Part shown: positions 15,594 to 24,715 of the stretch, in pieces
Numbering within the stretch: the first letter of the stretch is position 1
Layout of the letters: the number at the start of each line of letters is the position of its first letter
Source of the DNA: Clostridium sp. UBA699
GTDB lineage: Bacteria > Bacillota > Clostridia > Clostridiales > Clostridiaceae
Length of the DNA stretch: 58,966 nt
Assembly (NCBI GenBank): GCA_002298915.1
Contig: DBML01000033.1
Coordinates: 1 to 58,966, forward strand
Direction: 5' to 3'
The notes under the pieces: generated by a model
Database searches by the model: none
What the model saw: the letters and a program-made list of their open reading frames with translations, nothing else
Told to the model about the DNA's origin: nothing
Made by a program: the position numbers and the translations under genes

Positions 15594-16664
15594 ATGAAAC
15601 TACCTTCTTTAAAAATAGGTGATTTAGTTGCAAAGCTGCCGATCATACAAGGCGGAATGGGTGTAGGAGTTTCAGGCTCAAAGCTTGCGGCCGCAGTTGC
15701 GAAGGCCGGTGGAGTAGGTGTAATATCAGGCGTCCAGATAGGATATAGAGAACCGGATTTTGAAACAAACACTTTGGAAGCCAATGTAAGGGCCCTGAAA
15801 AAGGAGCTCAAGGCTGCAAGGGAAATGAGCCCCGAGGGCATAATAGGCGTAAACCTGATGGTTGCCATAACCCATTACGACGAGATGGTGCAGGCATGCA
15901 TAGACGGGGGAGCCGACCTAATAATATCGGGAGCGGGACTTCCTCTGAACCTGCCAAAGCTGGTGGAGGGGAGCAGCATAAAGATCGCTCCCATAGTCTC
16001 ATCGGGCAAGGCAGCTTCGCTCATAATCAAGAGCTGGACTAAGAAATACTCAAGGATTCCAGATCTGGTGGTCGTGGAAGGGCCTGAGGCAGGCGGACAC
16101 CTTGGCTTCAAGAGGGAGGAGCTCAACGAGGACACGATGAGGCCTCTGGAGGAGATAGTGAAAGAGGTCATAGAAGCCGTGAAGGAGTTTGAGGAAGAGT
16201 ACGGCAAAAAGATACCTGTAGTTGCTGCCGGCGGCGTTTACTCCGGTGAAGACATTGCAAGGTTCATAAAGCTGGGCGCCGCTGGCGTTCAGATGGGAAC
16301 AAGATTCGTTGCAACAGAGGAGTGCGATGCCGACCCTAGATACAAGCAGGCATACCTGGACTCTAAAAAAGAGGATATACAAATAATCATAAGTCCGGTT
16401 GGGATGCCGGGAAGAGCTCTCAGAAACAAGCTGATCAGAAGCGTTGAAGACCACAGGATACCGCCAAAGAGATGCTACAACTGCATCAAGAAATGCAACC
16501 CTAAGGACACCCCGTACTGCATTTCCAAAGCCCTGATAGAGGCGGTAGAAGGAAACGTTGAGGATGGGCTGGTGTTCGTAGGAAGCAACGCCTACAGGCT
16601 CGAGAAAATAGTATCGGTCCAGGAGCTGATGGACGAGCTGGTTTCAGAGGCTGAAAAAGTCTAA
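15594..16664 (+). CDS. nitronate monooxygenase / FabK-like FMN enzyme (2-nitropropane dioxygenase family)
   Basis: A 356-residue TIM-barrel flavoprotein: PIIQGGMGVGVSGSKLAAAVAKAGGVG at the N-terminus, VVVEGPEAGGHLGF (catalytic-His region) and VVAAGGVYSGEDIARFIKLGAAGVQMGTRF for FMN phosphate. It is longer than the true FabK at 18378 and has a C-terminal cysteine cluster, CYNCIKKCNPKDTPYC, typical of the long NMO-type branch in Clostridia. As first gene of the fab operon it may have a role in lipid metabolism, but whether it reduces enoyl-ACP or detoxifies nitronates cannot be read from sequence. Confidence 0.85.
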   Translation: MKLPSLKIGDLVAKLPIIQGGMGVGVSGSKLAAAVAKAGGVGVISGVQIGYREPDFETNTLEANVRALKKELKAAREMSPEGIIGVNLMVAITHYDEMVQACIDGGADLIISGAGLPLNLPKLVEGSSIKIAPIVSSGKAASLIIKSWTKKYSRIPDLVVVEGPEAGGHLGFKREELNEDTMRPLEEIVKEVIEAVKEFEEEYGKKIPVVAAGGVYSGEDIARFIKLGAAGVQMGTRFVATEECDADPRYKQAYLDSKKEDIQIIISPVGMPGRALRNKLIRSVEDHRIPPKRCYNCIKKCNPKDTPYCISKALIEAVEGNVEDGLVFVGSNAYRLEKIVSVQELMDELVSEAEKV

Positions 16665-16677
16665 AGGATGGAATTAT

Positions 16678-17124
16678 ATGAAGAATACCGTAAGTGTTTT
16701 AAATGAACTGTTCGTTGACACATTCAATGATATTCTTTCAATAGAACAAATGGCGCTTCAGTCGGGAGCCTTCAAGGATCTGTCTGTCACCGAGATACAC
16801 ACTATTGAGGCCATAGGCATGTACAGCACGAAGACGATGTCGGAGGTTGCCGGAATACTTGGGATCACAGTGGGAACCCTGACTACGGCAATAAACCATC
16901 TAGTGAGAAAAGAATATGTCATAAGAAAGAAATCAGAGGAAGACAGAAGGGTTGTCCAGATAAGCCTCACAAGCAAGGGCAAGCTAGCCTACAGGGTACA
17001 TGAGAAGTTCCATGCGGATCTTGTGCGCTCGATCATAGCCGAGCTAACCCCCGAGGAGGAAGAGGTCCTTATCAAGTCCCTCGACAAGCTGAACAGCTTC
17101 TTCAAAAAGAAAATACAAGCATAA
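16678..17124 (+). CDS. fabT: FabT-type MarR-family repressor of fatty-acid synthesis
   Basis: A 148-residue winged-helix regulator. It aligns along its length with streptococcal FabT: LNELFVDTFNDILSIEQ, FKDLSVTEIHTIEAIG, ILGITVGTLTTAINHLVRKEYVIRKKSEEDRRVVQISLTSKG (recognition helix and beta-wing) and LTPEEEEVLIKSLDKLNSFF. FabT represses fab genes, and long acyl-ACP acts as its co-repressor in streptococci. Its place directly upstream of fabH is conserved in Firmicutes. The matching operator is at 15548. Start ATG 16678 behind a weak GGATGG site. Confidence 0.9.
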   Translation: MKNTVSVLNELFVDTFNDILSIEQMALQSGAFKDLSVTEIHTIEAIGMYSTKTMSEVAGILGITVGTLTTAINHLVRKEYVIRKKSEEDRRVVQISLTSKGKLAYRVHEKFHADLVRSIIAELTPEEEEVLIKSLDKLNSFFKKKIQA

Positions 17125-17151
17125 AAACAACTGATAAGGAGATTAATTGAA

Positions 17152-18138
17152 ATGAATAATGCTCAAATTATTGGTACCGGACATTACGCTCCGGAGAACA
17201 TCGTAACCAATGACGACCTGGCGAAAATCATAGAAACAAGCGATGAGTGGATAAGGACGAGGACAGGTATAGGCGAGAGGAGGATATCCCTTGGGGAAAA
17301 CACCTCCGATATGGCTGCAAAAGCTGCGCTGAAAGCTATAGAGGATGCGAAGATATCGCCTGAGGACATCGACTTCATATTCCTGGCGACCTACTCGCCG
17401 GATGCCTTTATACCAAATACTGCCTGCATCGTTCAGGCAAGCATTGGAGCGGTCAACGCAACCTGCTTCGACCTTTCGGCGGCTTGCACAGGCTTCATCT
17501 ACGGCCTGGACATGGCAACGCAGTTCATAAAATCGGGAAGAGCTAAATGCGTCCTGGTTATAGGCGCAGAGACACAGTCAAAGCTTCTCAACTGGGATGA
17601 CAGGGGCACCTGCGTTCTCTTCGGAGACGGAGCCGGAGCCGCAGTCGTGACAGCGGGGGAAGGCCCTGGTGTGCTTGCATGCCAAAGCGGATCAGACGGA
17701 ACGAAGGGATGGACGCTGACAGTTGAAGGCGTACCTGTAAGGAACCCTTTCATGGTGAACAGCCCGGATGCAATGTACGACCTGACGAACAGCACCATAA
17801 AGATGGACGGAAAAGAGATATTCAAGTTCGCCGTTGGCATAATGCTGAAATCCGTAGACGAGCTCCTGAAGGCTTCGGGCCTCAGCATAGAGGACATCAA
17901 ATACGTTATCCCTCACCAGGCCAACTACAGGATTATAGAGTCAACAGCTAAGAGGCTGGGAGTGGACATCGGCAAATTCTACATCAACATAGACAGGTAC
18001 GGCAACACATCAGCTGCAAGCATAGCGATAGCGCTGGACGAGCTGGCAAAGGGCGGCAACCTTGAAAAGGGAGACAAGCTCCTCATGGTCGGCTTCGGCG
18101 GAGGCCTCACTTACGGCGGTGTTATCGTAGAGTGGTAG
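17152..18138 (+). CDS. fabH: beta-ketoacyl-ACP synthase III
   Basis: A 328-residue initiating condensing enzyme joining acetyl-CoA (or a branched acyl-CoA) to malonyl-ACP. The catalytic triad is visible: Cys112 in LSAACTGFIYGL, His255 in VIPHQANYRI and Asn285 in YGNTSAAS. The N-terminus IIGTGHYAPENIVTNDDL and the phosphopantetheine-tunnel RTRTGIGERR are standard. It ends in FGGGLTYGG. A GATAAGGAG site precedes ATG 17152. The last 7 nt overlap the acp start. Confidence 0.97.
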   Translation: MNNAQIIGTGHYAPENIVTNDDLAKIIETSDEWIRTRTGIGERRISLGENTSDMAAKAALKAIEDAKISPEDIDFIFLATYSPDAFIPNTACIVQASIGAVNATCFDLSAACTGFIYGLDMATQFIKSGRAKCVLVIGAETQSKLLNWDDRGTCVLFGDGAGAAVVTAGEGPGVLACQSGSDGTKGWTLTVEGVPVRNPFMVNSPDAMYDLTNSTIKMDGKEIFKFAVGIMLKSVDELLKASGLSIEDIKYVIPHQANYRIIESTAKRLGVDIGKFYINIDRYGNTSAASIAIALDELAKGGNLEKGDKLLMVGFGGGLTYGGVIVEW

Positions 18139-18365
18139 AAATTAGAGACAGGATCATCGGAATAATTGAAAGACAACTCGGATTGAAAACTGGCGAAATC
18201 AGCCTCTCAACAACTTTCGAGGAGCTTGGCGTGGATTCCCTGGAGCTCTTCAGGATAATCATTGAGATAGAGGAGGATTTCGGGGTACAGATAGAAGATC
18301 CGGAAATGATAAGGACTGTAATGGATGCAGTCGATTTTGTGGAAAGAAAGACGAAAAAACATTAG
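18132..18365 (+). CDS. acpP: acyl carrier protein
   Basis: A 77-residue four-helix carrier. The 4'-phosphopantetheine site is Ser36 in the LGVDSLELFRI motif, followed by the acidic helix II (EIEEDFGVQI). The only usable start is the GTG at 18132, inside the last codons of fabH, so expression is coupled to fabH. The sequence is more divergent than most stand-alone ACPs but has no competing ACP gene in the operon. Confidence 0.95.
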   Translation: MVEIRDRIIGIIERQLGLKTGEISLSTTFEELGVDSLELFRIIIEIEEDFGVQIEDPEMIRTVMDAVDFVERKTKKH

Positions 18366-18377
18366 GAGGATTCATTT

Positions 18378-19325
18378 ATGATTCATAGCGAACTTTGCGA
18401 ATTACTGGGAATTAAGTATCCTATATTCCAGGGCGGAATGGCCTGGATAGCTGACGCCTCGCTTGCTGCAGGCGTATCGAATGCAGGAGGGCTCGGAATA
18501 ATAACAGGAAACGCACCTGTTGAATGGGTCAGGGATGAGGTAAGGAAAGCCAAGAAGCTCACAGACAAGCCGTTCGGAGTAAACATAATGCTTCTCGGCG
18601 AAATGGCCGAGGACGTGGCAAAAATGGTGTGTGAGGAAGGGGTTAAGGTTGTAACCACAGGAGCGGGAAACCCTGGAAAATACGTTGAGATGTGGAAGGC
18701 CCACGGCATAAAGGTTATCCCTGTCGTCCCTTCAGTGGCTCTAGCGAAGAGGATGGAGAGATCGGGTGTTGATGCTGTAATAGCAGAGGGAATGGAAGGC
18801 GGCGGCCACATAGGCGAGCTCACAACGATGGCGCTTGTCCCTCAGGTCGTTGATGCAGTGAACATACCCGTCATAGCTGCAGGCGGCATAGGTGACGGAA
18901 GGGGCCTTGCGGCGGCGCTTATGCTCGGTGCGGTAGGCGTCCAGGTGGGAACAAGGTTCCTGGTTGCAGAGGAATGCACAGTACACCAGAACTACAAGCA
19001 GAAAGTGCTTGAAGCGAAGGATATCGACACTCAGGTTACAGGAAGGGCAACAGGGCACCCGGTAAGGGTTCTCAGGAACAGGCTCACCAGGAAGTTCCAG
19101 CTGCTAGAAAAGGAATGCGCTCCGCTGGAAGCTTACGAGGAGCTGGGCAGAGGAGCTCTCAGCAAGGCTGCAAAGTACGGTGATGTTGACAACGGCTCTG
19201 TAATGGCTGGCCAGATCGCCGGCATGGTAAAGAAGGAGCAGACCTGCAGGGAGATAATCGAAGAGATGTTCAGGGAAGCTGAAGAAAAGATCATGGAAGT
19301 TCAGAACAAAATGATAGTTAAATAG
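18378..19325 (+). CDS. fabK: enoyl-ACP reductase II (FMN)
   Basis: A 315-residue enoyl-ACP reductase for the final step of each elongation cycle. PIFQGGMAWIADASLAAGVSNAGGLGIITG, PFGVNIMLL, VIAEGMEGGGHIGE (with the active-site His) and VIAAGGIGDGRGLAAALMLGAVGVQVGTRF are canonical FabK motifs. Start ATG 18378 behind AGGAGG. FabK rather than FabI confers natural triclosan resistance in other species. It is the second FMN barrel of this operon. Confidence 0.96.
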   Translation: MIHSELCELLGIKYPIFQGGMAWIADASLAAGVSNAGGLGIITGNAPVEWVRDEVRKAKKLTDKPFGVNIMLLGEMAEDVAKMVCEEGVKVVTTGAGNPGKYVEMWKAHGIKVIPVVPSVALAKRMERSGVDAVIAEGMEGGGHIGELTTMALVPQVVDAVNIPVIAAGGIGDGRGLAAALMLGAVGVQVGTRFLVAEECTVHQNYKQKVLEAKDIDTQVTGRATGHPVRVLRNRLTRKFQLLEKECAPLEAYEELGRGALSKAAKYGDVDNGSVMAGQIAGMVKKEQTCREIIEEMFREAEEKIMEVQNKMIVK

Positions 19326-19338
19326 CTTGGAGGTTCTT

Positions 19339-20283
19339 ATGGGTAAAATTGCATTTATTTTCTCAGGACAAGGCGCACAGTACGTCGGTATGGGCAAGGA
19401 GCTTTACGACAACATACCTGTGTGCAGAGAAGTTTTTGACAAAGCGGACGAAGCTCTCGGCTTCAGCATCAGCAATGTATGCTTTGAAGGCCCCGAAGAG
19501 GAGCTGGTGAAGACAGAAAACACTCAGCCCGCCATACTGACTATGAGCATAGCTGCCATGAAGGCGCTCGAGGAACAAGGGATATTCCCTGACTACGCTG
19601 CAGGTCTCAGCCTCGGTGAATATTCGGCGCTAGTCTGCAGCGGAGCTTTCGACTTCGTTGACGCTGTGAAGCTGATCAAGAAGAGGGGCAAGTTCATGGC
19701 GGAAGCTGTGCCAGCCGGGGTTGGAGCAATGGCTGCCATAATCGGCCTGAAGGAGGACACCCTGAGGGAGGTCCTCGCAAAATCAGCCCATGCAGGAATT
19801 GTTGAGGCGGCAAACTTCAACTGCCCTGGGCAGATTGTGATAGCGGGGGAGGCCAAGGCTGTGGAAACAGCTGTCGAGAACGCAAAGGAAGCGGGGGCGC
19901 TCAAAGCGGTCATGCTAAACGTCAGCGGACCTTTCCACACCTCCATGATGGAGCCGGCAGCGTTGAAGCTAGAGAAGGAGCTTGAAGCGGTGACGGTTGG
20001 CGAAATGAAAGTTCCAGTAGCAACCAATGTGACAGGTGAATTCGTGAAGGCTGCATCGGACATAAAAGGCATCCTCAAGAAACAGGTTATGAGCTCCGTG
20101 CTTTGGGAGAAGACAATAAACACTATGCTGGAAGCGGGAGTGGACACCTTTGTCGAGATAGGACCAGGAAAGGCCCTTTGCGGCTTCGTCAAAAAAGTGA
20201 ACAGGAAGGTCACGGCTCTCAATGTTGAAGACCTGGATTCGCTTCAGAAGGCAATAAATAAGATTAAGGAAGTGAAACAATAG
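19339..20283 (+). CDS. fabD: malonyl-CoA:ACP transacylase
   Basis: A 314-residue acyltransferase loading malonyl onto ACP. Motifs are FIFSGQGAQYVGMGKELY at the start, the nucleophile Ser91 in AAGLSLGEYSAL, the catalytic His in VSGPFHTSMM and the terminal ETFVEIGPG-like DTFVEIGPGKAL. The start is ATG 19339. The in-frame TTG at 19327 overlaps the GGAGG ribosome site and is rejected. The stop is immediately followed by the fabG ATG. Confidence 0.97.
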   Translation: MGKIAFIFSGQGAQYVGMGKELYDNIPVCREVFDKADEALGFSISNVCFEGPEEELVKTENTQPAILTMSIAAMKALEEQGIFPDYAAGLSLGEYSALVCSGAFDFVDAVKLIKKRGKFMAEAVPAGVGAMAAIIGLKEDTLREVLAKSAHAGIVEAANFNCPGQIVIAGEAKAVETAVENAKEAGALKAVMLNVSGPFHTSMMEPAALKLEKELEAVTVGEMKVPVATNVTGEFVKAASDIKGILKKQVMSSVLWEKTINTMLEAGVDTFVEIGPGKALCGFVKKVNRKVTALNVEDLDSLQKAINKIKEVKQ

Positions 20284-21036
20284 ATGAGCAACAGGATTCT
20301 TGAAAACAAGACAGCGGTGGTTACCGGAGCGAGCAGAGGAATAGGCAGGGCTGTAGCTGTGAAGCTTGCTTCCCTCGGGGCAAACATCGTGCTTAACTAC
20401 AGGAGCAGCATAAAATCCGTTGAAGAGGTTCTTGAAGAGATAAAGGCTATGGGCGGAAACGCCGTAGCGGTTCAGGGCGACGTAAGCAGCTTCGCCGAAG
20501 CGGAAAAGGTGATAAAGGCGGCTGTGGAAAACTTCGGCTCCCTCGACATACTCGTTAACAACGCGGGCATAACCAAGGACGGCCTTTTGGCAAGGATGAA
20601 GGAAGAGGATTTCGACAGCGTTATAGAGACCAACCTCAAGGGCACCTTCAACTGCATAAGGCACGCAACGCCTATAATGATGAAGCAGAGAAGAGGAAAA
20701 ATAATCAACATGACTTCGGTTGTAGGAGTTGCCGGAAACGCCGGGCAGATCAACTACTCAGCTTCAAAGGCAGGGGTCATCGGGATAACAAAATCAGCGG
20801 CCAAGGAGCTGGCATCCAGGGGGATAACTGTCAACGCGATAGCACCGGGCTTTATTCAGACAGATATGACAGACGCCCTTTCAGACAAGGTTAAGGAAGA
20901 GCTGCTTTCGACCATCCCGCTCAGGAGACTAGGCCAGGCAGAGGAAGTGGCTGACCTGACTGCATTTTTGGCATCGGACAGCTCAGGCTATATAACTGGT
21001 CAGGTAATCAATATCAATGGCGGAATGTACATGTAA
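20284..21036 (+). CDS. fabG: 3-oxoacyl-ACP reductase
   Basis: A 250-residue short-chain dehydrogenase. The NADPH-binding TGASRGIG is at 14-21, the catalytic residues are Ser145, Tyr158 and Lys162 (NYSASKAG), and NNAGITKDG and PGFIQTDMTD are present. It reduces 3-ketoacyl-ACP. The ATG abuts the fabD stop with no gap, so translation is coupled. Confidence 0.97.
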   Translation: MSNRILENKTAVVTGASRGIGRAVAVKLASLGANIVLNYRSSIKSVEEVLEEIKAMGGNAVAVQGDVSSFAEAEKVIKAAVENFGSLDILVNNAGITKDGLLARMKEEDFDSVIETNLKGTFNCIRHATPIMMKQRRGKIINMTSVVGVAGNAGQINYSASKAGVIGITKSAAKELASRGITVNAIAPGFIQTDMTDALSDKVKEELLSTIPLRRLGQAEEVADLTAFLASDSSGYITGQVININGGMYM

Positions 21037-21070
21037 TCAAGAAATAATTTGATAAGGTTGGTGAATTAAA

Positions 21071-22306
21071 TTGAGTAGAAGAGTAGTAATAACCGGAATG
21101 GGAGCAATAACCCCATGCGGCAACGACGTAGAAACGTTTTGGAACAACATAAAATCGGGTGTTAGCGGAATAGACTTCATAACGCGCTTCGACACAGCTG
21201 ACTTCAAGGTTAAGATAGCTGCCGAAGTCAAAGGCTTCGACCCCCTCCAGTACATGGACAGGAAGGATGCCAAGAGGATGGACGTGTTCAGCCAGTTTGC
21301 GATAGCTTCAGCAGCACAGGCTGTCGAGGATGCGAAGCTTGACATAGAAGCGATAGACAAGAACAGGTTCGGAGTCCTGATCGGCTCAGGCATAGGCGGA
21401 ATAGACACGATCGAAAAGGAGCAGACAAAGTTCCTCCAGAGAGGGCCAAGCAAGGTTCAGCCACTTTTCATACCTATGATAATAAGCAACATGGCTGCCG
21501 GAAACGTAGCCATTAAGTTCCAGGCAAGGGGCATATGCACAACTGTTGTAACCGCATGCGCTACAGGCACAAACGCCATAGGCGAAGCGTACAGGACGAT
21601 CCAGTACGGAACTGCAGATCTCATGCTTGCAGGCGGAACAGAAACCTCGATAACCCCTCTTTCCATCGCAGGCTTCACAAACCTGACTGCTCTCTCGAAG
21701 AGCGAAGACCCTAAGAGGGCGTCAATACCTTTCGATGCTGAGAGGGACGGTTTTGTAATGGGAGAAGGCGCAGGAGTACTCCTTCTCGAATCCCTTGAGC
21801 ACGCGCAGAAAAGGGGAGCCAAGATATACGCCGAGGTGGTTGGCTACGGTTCAACCTGCGACGCTTACCACATGACTTCACCTTCGCCGGACGGAGAAGG
21901 CGCTGCAAGGGCTATGCAGATAGCCATTGATGAGGCTGGAATCTCGCCTGACGAGGTTTCATACATCAACGCTCACGGAACCAGCACACCTCTAAACGAC
22001 AAATACGAAACAATAGCCATAAAGACGGTGTTCGGGGAAAACACAAAGGTGCCTGTAAGCTCGACGAAGTCGATGACCGGACACCTCCTCGGAGCAGCCG
22101 GAGCGATAGAAGGCATAATATCTGTTAAGGCGCTCGAGGAAGGCTTCATCCCTCCAACAGCTGGGTTCTCTGTAGCTGATCCTGACTGCGACCTCGACAT
22201 AGTTCCAAACGTGGGAAGAAAGGCCGATCTGAAATACGTCCTTTCAGACTCCCTCGGATTTGGTGGTCACAACGCAGTAATATTATTGAAGAAGTGGGGA
22301 GAATAA
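21071..22306 (+). CDS. fabF: beta-ketoacyl-ACP synthase II
   Basis: A 411-residue elongating condensing enzyme. The nucleophile is Cys163 in VVTACATGTNAIGEAY. The two histidines lie in NAHGTSTPLNDKYET and KSMTGHLLGAAGAIEG. It ends in NSLGFGGHNA-like DSLGFGGHNAVILLKK. The start is the TTG at 21071 (reading MSRRVVITGMGAITP), behind a weak AAGG site. No ATG is available nearby. Confidence 0.97.
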   Translation: MSRRVVITGMGAITPCGNDVETFWNNIKSGVSGIDFITRFDTADFKVKIAAEVKGFDPLQYMDRKDAKRMDVFSQFAIASAAQAVEDAKLDIEAIDKNRFGVLIGSGIGGIDTIEKEQTKFLQRGPSKVQPLFIPMIISNMAAGNVAIKFQARGICTTVVTACATGTNAIGEAYRTIQYGTADLMLAGGTETSITPLSIAGFTNLTALSKSEDPKRASIPFDAERDGFVMGEGAGVLLLESLEHAQKRGAKIYAEVVGYGSTCDAYHMTSPSPDGEGAARAMQIAIDEAGISPDEVSYINAHGTSTPLNDKYETIAIKTVFGENTKVPVSSTKSMTGHLLGAAGAIEGIISVKALEEGFIPPTAGFSVADPDCDLDIVPNVGRKADLKYVLSDSLGFGGHNAVILLKKWGE

Positions 22307-22307
22307 T

Positions 22308-22826
22308 ATGGATTTCAACGGTATAAAAGACATTATAAACGCTATGGACAATTCGACGCTCGATTACCTGGAAGTCAACTGGGAGGGCATCTCCTTTGTG
22401 ATGAAGAAAACCGGCGAGCCTCACGTTGAGCACATACAGAAGCCTGCTGCAGCACCTGCAGCGGCACCGGCTCCGGCAGAAGAAAAACCGGCAGCGGCAG
22501 TGTCAGCACCGGCACCAGCACCTGCAGCAGCGATAGTGCCAGCAGCACCGGCACCGGTTGCGGTTGCAGTGGTCCCTGAAGAGGACCTGTACGTTGTAAC
22601 TTCGCCGATAGTGGGAACGTTCTATGAATCTCCGGGCCCTAGCAAGCCAAAATTCGTAGAGGCAGGAAAGGTCGTCAGAAAAGGGGACGTTCTGTGCATA
22701 CTCGAAGCGATGAAGCTCATGAACGAGATCCAGAGCGAAGTGGACGGCGAGATAGTTGAGGTGCTTGTCAAGAACGAGGAGATGGTTGAATACAACCAGC
22801 CGCTGTTCAAAATCAGGGTGAAATAA
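22308..22826 (+). CDS. accB: biotin carboxyl carrier protein of acetyl-CoA carboxylase
   Basis: A 172-residue protein. It has a short N-terminal domain (NGIKDIINAMDNSTLDYLEV), a long Ala/Pro-rich flexible linker (~45-95), and a C-terminal biotinyl domain with biotin on Lys136 in ILEAMKLMNEI. It carries carboxybiotin between AccC and AccA/AccD. The linker is encoded by repetitive GCA/CCG-rich DNA that could slip in replication. It begins 2 nt after the fabF stop. Confidence 0.96.
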   Translation: MDFNGIKDIINAMDNSTLDYLEVNWEGISFVMKKTGEPHVEHIQKPAAAPAAAPAPAEEKPAAAVSAPAPAPAAAIVPAAPAPVAVAVVPEEDLYVVTSPIVGTFYESPGPSKPKFVEAGKVVRKGDVLCILEAMKLMNEIQSEVDGEIVEVLVKNEEMVEYNQPLFKIRVK

Positions 22827-22856
22827 CAATATCTTATTGATATGGGAGATAAAATA

Positions 22857-23300
22857 ATGGATAATGAATTTAAAGTGAATCTTGGAGTGGTCGAGATTCA
22901 GCAGATAATACCTCACAGGTATCCGATGCTTCTTGTTGACAGGGTCGAATACATGGAGCCGGGAGTTAAGGCGGTTGGATACAAGAACGTCACGATGAAC
23001 GAGGCGTTCTTCCAGGGGCATTTCCCGCAGGAGCCGGTAATGCCGGGAGTTCTCATAGTTGAAGCTCTGGCACAGACGGGAGCCGTTGCGATCCTGAGCG
23101 ACGAGAAGTTCAGGGGAAAGACAGCTTACTTCGGAGGCATAAGCGGTGCGAAATTCCGCAGGAAGGTCGTTCCGGGGGATGTCCTCAGGCTTGAAACCGA
23201 AATAATCAAGGTTAAGGGTCCTGCCGGCTTCGGCAAGGCTGTAGCCTACGTCGGAGACAAGAAAGCCTGCGAAGCTGAACTCACATTCATGATAGGCTAA
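22857..23300 (+). CDS. fabZ: 3-hydroxyacyl-ACP dehydratase
   Basis: A 147-residue hot-dog enzyme. Catalytic His55 is in FFQGHFPQEPVMPG and Glu69 in VLIVEALAQTG. The IIPHRYPMLLVDRV start is canonical. ATG 22857 is preferred over the in-frame ATG at 22842 because GGGAG lies between them at the right distance. It dehydrates 3-hydroxyacyl-ACP to trans-2-enoyl-ACP. With FabK but no FabM or FabA in the window, unsaturated fatty-acid formation is not explained here. Confidence 0.96.
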   Translation: MDNEFKVNLGVVEIQQIIPHRYPMLLVDRVEYMEPGVKAVGYKNVTMNEAFFQGHFPQEPVMPGVLIVEALAQTGAVAILSDEKFRGKTAYFGGISGAKFRRKVVPGDVLRLETEIIKVKGPAGFGKAVAYVGDKKACEAELTFMIG

Positions 23301-23332
23301 GGCCAATATTTTATTTGAAAGGTCGAGTTAAA

Positions 23333-24676
23333 TTGTTTAATAAAGTACTGATTGCAAACAGAGGTGAAATAGCGGTAAGGATAATCAGGGCCTGCAGGGA
23401 GATGGGGATCGCAACGGTTGCGGTATATTCCGAAGCCGACAGGGAAGCCCTCCACACCCAGCTTGCAGACGAGGCAGTCTGCATAGGGCCTGCTCCTGCG
23501 AAGGACAGCTACCTGAACATAAAGAACATACTGAGCGCCTGCGTCCTTACCGGCGCAGAGGCTATCCATCCAGGCTTCGGCTTCCTGTCTGAAAACAGCA
23601 GATTTGCAAAGATGTGCAAAGAGTGCAATATCGTATTCATAGGGCCAGAACCGGAGTGCATAGACAGGATGGGAAACAAATCAAACGCAAGGGACCTAAT
23701 GATCAGCGCCGGTGTGCCTGTTGTTCCGGGTTCCGACGGTGCCATAAAGACTGAATCGCAGCTCATCAGGACTGCCAGCGAGATCGGCTACCCGGTCATG
23801 ATAAAGGCTTCAGCCGGAGGCGGCGGAAGGGGCATAAGGATTGTGCACGACCCTGAAAGGCTCGTGACGGACTTCGAGAGCGCCAAGGCCGAAGCAAAGG
23901 CTGCCTTCGGGGACGACACCATCTACATGGAAAAATTCGTTGAGAAGCCTAGGCATGTAGAGATACAGGTGCTCGGTGACAAGCACGGAAACGTGATCTA
24001 CCTCGGCGAAAGGGACTGCTCCATACAGAGGAGGAACCAGAAGGTTCTCGAGGAAGCGCCTTGCCCTGTGATGACGGAAAAGCTCAGAAAGCAGATGGGT
24101 GAGACTGCGGTTAGGGCGGCCAAGGCCGTGAACTACGACAACGCGGGCACAATAGAGTTCCTTCTGGACAAGAACGGAGATTTTTACTTCATGGAAATGA
24201 ACACCCGTATACAGGTCGAACACCCTGTAACGGAAATGATAACAGGCATAGACCTCATCAAGGAGCAGATCAAGATAGCTGCAGGCGAAGAGCTGCAGTT
24301 CACTCAGTCAGACATAACTCTTAGCGGGCATGCCATAGAGTGCAGGATAAACGCAGAAAACACGGAAAGAGGCTTCATGCCATCCCCAGGAAAGATCGAA
24401 AGGCTGATCGTGCCTGGCGGAAAAGACGTGAGGATAGACAGCGCGGTATATCAGGGGTATGTGATTCCTCCTAACTACGACTCCATGATAGCGAAGCTCA
24501 TAGTGCATGGAAAAGACAGGGAAGAGGCTATCATGAAGATGAGGAGGGCCCTTTACGAGTTCGTCATCGAAGGGGTGCACACGAACATCGATTTTCAGCT
24601 TCAGATCCTGATGGACGAGGATTTCAACAAGGGTGACTACGACACAGGTTTTATTGCCAGAAAGATGAGCATATAG
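23333..24676 (+). CDS. accC: biotin carboxylase subunit of acetyl-CoA carboxylase
   Basis: A 447-residue ATP-grasp enzyme that carboxylates biotin on AccB. N-terminal FNKVLIANRGEIAVRIIRACREMG, the glycine-rich ATP loop KASAGGGGRGIRIV, the RDCSIQRRNQKVLEEAP block, FYFMEMNTRIQVEHPVTE and the C-terminal HGKDREEAIMKMRRAL are all present. The start is the TTG at 23333, giving the family's usual first residues. The TTG six codons earlier lies in the ribosome site. Confidence 0.96.
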   Translation: MFNKVLIANRGEIAVRIIRACREMGIATVAVYSEADREALHTQLADEAVCIGPAPAKDSYLNIKNILSACVLTGAEAIHPGFGFLSENSRFAKMCKECNIVFIGPEPECIDRMGNKSNARDLMISAGVPVVPGSDGAIKTESQLIRTASEIGYPVMIKASAGGGGRGIRIVHDPERLVTDFESAKAEAKAAFGDDTIYMEKFVEKPRHVEIQVLGDKHGNVIYLGERDCSIQRRNQKVLEEAPCPVMTEKLRKQMGETAVRAAKAVNYDNAGTIEFLLDKNGDFYFMEMNTRIQVEHPVTEMITGIDLIKEQIKIAAGEELQFTQSDITLSGHAIECRINAENTERGFMPSPGKIERLIVPGGKDVRIDSAVYQGYVIPPNYDSMIAKLIVHGKDREEAIMKMRRALYEFVIEGVHTNIDFQLQILMDEDFNKGDYDTGFIARKMSI

Positions 24677-24715
24677 CGCGGCTGGACGCTCATTCGGCAG
24701 GAGGTGTAAGAGCTA

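Noticed and set aside
22435..22580. Short-period repeat (GCA/CCG-rich) that could be read as a tandem repeat element
   Set aside because: It encodes the Ala/Pro linker normal for AccB proteins.
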